DNA of 41,686 nt, taken from positions 1-41,686 of the IMG/VR virus record IMGVR_UViG_3300017917_003277; one strand, given 5' to 3'. Within the stretch, counting starts at the first letter, position 1, and each line of letters starts with the position of its first letter. Made by a program: the position numbers and the translations under genes. The notes below the pieces were generated by a model that saw only the letters and a list, made by a program, of their open reading frames with translations, did no database searches and was not told the origin of the DNA. Shown piece after piece: positions 39,247-41,686 of the stretch. This DNA is from a virus.

Positions 39247-39649
39247 GGTGGAGATGGAGGGAGTCGAACCCTCGTCCGAACCACCGAATAATAAATGGAC
39301 TACACGTTTATTCTGTTAATTCACAACAGACAAATAATTGGTTCCTATTTTGACATCGTTACCAATAACTGTGTCGAGTTCACTTAAGGTAGCACTCTGA
39401 ACGAGACCTTTGACACTCTGAGGTGGTATCACACCTTAAGTACTTCTGTTCCTAGGTTATATGTACATCGACCCGCATAGGAGGCTAACTTAGTTAGGCT
39501 GCCACTTTAGAAGTTGCAAGTAAACCTGCAATTTCCATGTTGTTGTAAACGTTGCCGTTTGAATTTTTCCACCGTGGATTTAAGTCATAGATGAAGTCTG
39601 ACTACGTGCCCATTTATCATACAAATAGCCGTCAAAACCAGGCATCCCC
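39247..39649 (-). ncRNA. ssrA: tmRNA (transfer-messenger RNA)
   Basis: Read leftward, the RNA begins GGGGATGCCTGGTTTTGACG and ends with a T-arm GGTTCGACTCC and CATCTCC-ACC. The 5' GGGGATG pairs with 3' CATCTCC in a 7-bp acceptor stem (one G-U), followed by discriminator A and CC; the final A of CCA is not encoded (the next base is C). A tag reading frame lies at 39494-39556. Several stem-loops between the tag and the T-arm suit the pseudoknots. tmRNA with SmpB rescues stalled ribosomes and tags nascent chains for degradation. No smpB gene is seen here, so host SmpB would be used. A host-type -7 box (39667-39674) lies upstream. Confidence 0.92.
39494..39556 (-). other. tmRNA tag-peptide reading frame
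   Basis: Starting at the likely resume codon GGC the frame reads GNVYNNMEIAGLLATSKVAA and then TAA (39494-39496). It is 20 residues, longer than the usual Bacteroidota tags of about 8-14 residues ending ALAA or similar, but keeps a VAA end. The exact resume codon is inferred from the usual G/A first residue. Confidence 0.75.
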
Positions 39650-39666
39650 ATATGATAAACTTAATA

Positions 39667-39674
39667 CAAATATA
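39667..39674 (-). promoter_or_regulatory. Host-type -7 promoter element of tmRNA
   Basis: Minus-strand TATATTTG matches TAnnTTTG about 18 nt upstream of the mature tmRNA 5' end. A TTTG -33 box is not clear (TTAG at the expected distance). Confidence 0.55.
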
Positions 39675-39675
39675 G

Positions 39676-39707
39676 ATAAAAAAGGGTTAAAAAACTAATT
39701 TTAACCC
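39676..39707 (-). terminator. Intrinsic terminator of the Lys-rich gene
   Basis: Leftward GGGTTAAAA/TTTTAACCC stem followed by six T, directly upstream of the tmRNA promoter. Confidence 0.85.
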
Positions 39708-39731
39708 AAATAATCTATATAAAGAAAAAAA

Positions 39732-39935
39732 TTATTTTTTCTTTGCTGGAGCCTTTTTAGTTGCAGGTTTTTTAGCTACTTTTTTCTTAACAGCTTCCAC
39801 AACTTCTTTTACTTCTTCTTTAACTTCAGCAACTTCGATTTTAACTTCAGTCTCTAATTGGTTTAGTTGTACGGCCTTTTCAGCAGCAGAACCACTACCC
39901 AAAAGTTTCTTAATTAATTCAAAAATTTTCTTCAT
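39732..39935 (-). CDS. Lys/Ala/Glu-rich histone-H1-like small protein, 67 aa
   Basis: An N-terminal amphipathic helix (MKKIFELIKKLLGSGSAAEK) is followed by a Glu/Val/Lys helix (VKIEVAEVKEEVKEVVEAVKK) and a tail of repeated K-K-x-A/P (KKVAKKPATKKAPAKKK), like the C-terminal tail of histone H1 and bacterial H1-like proteins, which bind and condense DNA. A TATTTAT motif lies exactly 17 nt before its ATG, consistent with a late role such as packaging. It has its own terminator. The acidic central helix could alternatively make it a scaffold-like protein. Confidence 0.6.
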   Translation of the reverse strand: MKKIFELIKKLLGSGSAAEKAVQLNQLETEVKIEVAEVKEEVKEVVEAVKKKVAKKPATKKAPAKKK

Positions 39936-39952
39936 GTTTTTTAGTTTTATAT

Positions 39953-39959
39953 ATAAATA
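39953..39959 (-). promoter_or_regulatory. Late-promoter-like TATTTAT motif
   Basis: Minus-strand GGATATTTATAT ends exactly 17 nt before the ATG at 39935. Confidence 0.55.
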
Positions 39960-39977
39960 TCCGTTATTGTATCAAAA

Positions 39978-40661
39978 TCAACTAACTGTCAGTGGGAAGT
40001 GTTTTTCATATAACGCCTCAAAAAACAACTTATTTTTCTCCCATTGTTTATTTACCATACCAATAGATTTATGTGTTACCATTATTTTAGTTGTAACACC
40101 GACCTTAACACCATCCATAAAATTCTCTACACAAAACGGTAAGTCATAAAAGTGAAAACCCTTAAACTCCTCATTGAATGTGTGTTTTATTCTATTTTTA
40201 TGTACCATAATAAACAACCCATCTACAATTACCACTTCTTTAGGTTTATCTCCAAAAGATTGTTTAGAATAATGATTAACGTGTCTCTTCCCTTCATGTT
40301 CATGACCAACAACGCCGTACATTGACGTTCTATCCTGCCACCACATGCCGCTTATTAAATTATCGGTACCTGCTAAACCAATAATACCATATTCAGGATT
40401 CTCTTCAAATAATCTAACAACTTTGGGTGTTATGTTTGTAGTTTCTAAAATCAAATCATCATGCATAAAAACCACAATATCATTTTTTGATTCTTTCAAA
40501 CCAATGTTGTAAATTTCACTTAATGAATTAACTCCATCGTTTTCATAAATGTTTACTTCCGTTTTAGGATGTGAAAACATTTTCTCAACGTGTTTCAAAT
40601 ACGTATCATCTATTTTTCGTGTAGATATTACAACACTAATTGGTTTATTATATTTCGACAT
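39978..40661 (-). CDS. GT2-like glycosyltransferase
   Basis: A 227-residue protein. PISVVISTRKIDDTYLKHVE is the GT2-type start, NIGLKESKNDIVVFMHDDLI carries H-D-D as the metal and donor motif, YGIIGLAGT follows, and VVIVDGLFIMVHKN and FHFYDLPFC resemble the acceptor-side region of the Glyco_tranf_2_5-like family. It is separated from the main glycan operon by 7.6 kb and is coupled to the phosphoesterase gene (overlap of 14 bases). Substrate unknown. Confidence 0.75.
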   Translation of the reverse strand: MSKYNKPISVVISTRKIDDTYLKHVEKMFSHPKTEVNIYENDGVNSLSEIYNIGLKESKNDIVVFMHDDLILETTNITPKVVRLFEENPEYGIIGLAGTDNLISGMWWQDRTSMYGVVGHEHEGKRHVNHYSKQSFGDKPKEVVIVDGLFIMVHKNRIKHTFNEEFKGFHFYDLPFCVENFMDGVKVGVTTKIMVTHKSIGMVNKQWEKNKLFFEALYEKHFPLTVS

Positions 40662-41397
40662 AAGTTGCTACTATTTCACCGTCGTATTCGTTTAAATCTA
40701 CAACGATTGGTTTATTTGTTGGTCTATAATCTGTGGTACAAATTGATGCATTTACAAACGTTGTATCTTCATTTGTATAAACACCATATCCTTCATGTAT
40801 ATGTCCAAATATGTTTAATATTGGTTTGATATCAATAATTCTATTTAATAACAATTCACAACCAACATTAACATTTGGTTGTCTCCAATTATTAACTAAA
40901 TCACCATAACCATTCGGAGGTCCATGTGTAATTAAAATATCGGTATCTTCAGGTATTAAATTCCATTTTTCTTGTAATTCATTACCCATTCTTGGTAAGT
41001 TGAAAGCCCAATCGTAAAACCATGGTTGCCAAGGTGTACCATAAATTTTAATTGGTTTTGAAAATTCAGGACTATCAATTGTAATGAAATTATCTTCCAA
41101 ATATGTTACATCTGATTGTGATAAATTTTCGGGAGACATTAAATGATGTAACCAATCAAAATCACCTCTATGATGTGGTTCATTAACTCGTTCAAAACAA
41201 TGATCGTGATTACCTGAAATGAATATTTTAGTATCAAAACCTTGTATATTTTGAAACCAATGTATGAAATTTGTAACATCTTTTTCACCACCTCTGTTTG
41301 AGAGGTCACCCGCATGAATTAACACATCACCTTCAGGTAATGTATGTCTCATATTTTCATGAAGACTATGTGTGTCAGATATACAAACGATTCTCAT
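40648..41397 (-). CDS. Calcineurin-like metallophosphoesterase
   Basis: A 249-residue protein with the full motif set: DTH (8-10), GDLSNRG (~31-37), GNHDH (~61-65), ITHGPP (His ~158) and FGHIHEG (~195-201). These residues hold a two-metal centre that hydrolyses phosphomono- or diesters. Substrates in this superfamily range from nucleotides to phosphoproteins and 2',3'-cyclic ends; none can be chosen here. It is the first gene of the leftward pair with the glycosyltransferase. A TATATTTG box lies just 5 nt upstream of its ATG. Confidence 0.85.
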   Translation of the reverse strand: MRIVCISDTHSLHENMRHTLPEGDVLIHAGDLSNRGGEKDVTNFIHWFQNIQGFDTKIFISGNHDHCFERVNEPHHRGDFDWLHHLMSPENLSQSDVTYLEDNFITIDSPEFSKPIKIYGTPWQPWFYDWAFNLPRMGNELQEKWNLIPEDTDILITHGPPNGYGDLVNNWRQPNVNVGCELLLNRIIDIKPILNIFGHIHEGYGVYTNEDTTFVNASICTTDYRPTNKPIVVDLNEYDGEIVATYVEI

Positions 41398-41430
41398 AAT
41401 ATCAAATATAAGTATTTTTTTTTAAAATGC

Positions 41431-41459
41431 ATAAAAAAAGTCATAATTTCTTATGACTT
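41431..41459 (-). terminator. Intrinsic terminator
   Basis: Leftward AAGTCATAA/TTATGACTT stem with a 4-base loop, then a run of T. The stop codon of the fragment at 41441 lies within the stem, as for the gene at 27-641. Confidence 0.8.
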
Positions 41460-41596
41460 AATTTCTTGAGGTCGAACGGTTTTTTAATATCGTCCAGATT
41501 CCACCACTTTGTTTTATTAAACAAAGAAAATAAAACACTGAGAATACATGTCTTAGTAATTGACTTGGGGACATTATTTGATTCTTCCCTTTTCCA
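41441..41596 (-). pseudogene. Possible C-terminal coding fragment cut by upstream stop
   Basis: The minus-strand frame ending TGA at 41441 reads KTKWWNLDDIKKPFDLKKLS and a few basic residues, which looks coding, and the terminator follows as expected for a gene end. The same frame meets a TAG at 41597-41599, there is no ATG within it, and frames further upstream to the window end are closed by stops. It may be the 3' exon of an intron-split gene, a decayed gene end, or chance. The remaining ~90 bases to the window end show short hairpins (for example ACTAC/GTAGT) but no recognised RNA. Confidence 0.25.
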
Positions 41597-41686
41597 CTAC
41601 CTTTTGAGTAGTACCAATCAGCGGCGGTCAATTAGATTAACCAATCCTTAAGTCGTTATATACTCTTTTAATACTCATTACTCATC

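Noticed and set aside
39241-39300. tRNA gene
   Set aside because: The T-arm-like GGTTCGACTCC is the 3' end of the tmRNA; there is no D-arm or anticodon arm at tRNA distance.
41460-41686. Group I intron 3' half
   Set aside because: I looked for the P7-type conserved segments on the minus strand and could not find a convincing pair; kept only as an open possibility.

Overview
The window looks like part of a large, AT-rich tailed-phage genome that infects a member of the Bacteroidota. It lacks ribosomal, central-metabolism and other housekeeping genes. Genes are tightly packed, often overlap by 1-4 bases and are frequently unrecognisable. It carries a phage-type endolysin (GH19), several homing-type endonucleases, a tmRNA with an atypical tag, and many proteins that start with a short capsid-targeting-like peptide. 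The host assignment rests on canonical Bacteroidota promoters (TTTG-N19/20-TAnnTTTG) before several genes, signal peptides ending in AQ, a SusC/Oar-style TonB-dependent receptor, and AT-rich starts without Shine-Dalgarno sequences. No capsid, terminase, portal or polymerase gene is in the window, so 'phage' is an inference, though a strong one.

Layout. 1-3.1 kb: three leftward transcription units (GNAT-like protein, AT-hook protein plus partner, hypothetical). Each is preceded by a host-type promoter and, further upstream, a cluster of TTACTGGG/CCCAGTAA sites; the third cluster is followed by a G/C block and ~55-bp AT-rich repeats. 3.1-5 kb: HNH homing-type nuclease, FeoA-like protein, possible 2OG oxygenase, tiny basic protein. 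5.1-9.3 kb: rightward units whose proteins mostly begin with a processing-signal-like leader, including a GIY-YIG nuclease and a truncated protein-kinase fold. 9.3-16.3 kb: zinc-ribbon protein, endolysin, large leader-bearing proteins, small nucleases, TM/coiled-coil protein. 16.5-21.2 kb: TonB-dependent receptor, P-loop protein and secreted DNA/RNA nuclease. 21.2-23.4 kb: metallopeptidase, DUF1599-like, ribbon-helix-helix and other small proteins. 23.5-32.4 kb: one long operon of glycosyltransferases and two methyltransferases. 32.4-38.4 kb: small proteins, lipoprotein, second metallopeptidase, and an operon of four leader-bearing proteins. 38.4-41.7 kb: a candidate small RNA with 13 nt complementary to the 3' end of Bacteroidota 16S rRNA, a GIY-YIG homing endonuclease, tmRNA, a Lys-rich protein, a glycosyltransferase and a metallophosphoesterase.

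Two promoter systems are visible. Host-type promoters drive the left-end genes, the oxygenase-like gene and the tmRNA. A second motif, (G/A)TATTTAT(A/T), recurs 18 times just before genes, often exactly 5 or 17 nt from the ATG; it precedes most of the leader-bearing proteins and the endolysin, and behaves like a phage late promoter. At 5 nt spacing the transcripts would be nearly leaderless.

The most interesting parts are (1) the candidate small RNA at 38450-38551, (2) the ~14 proteins with a shared leader ending in an xxE cleavage-like site, which suggests a set of packaged and perhaps injected proteins including a nuclease and a kinase-like protein, (3) the TTACTGGG site arrays, (4) a TonB-dependent receptor in a phage context, and (5) the tmRNA with a 20-residue tag.
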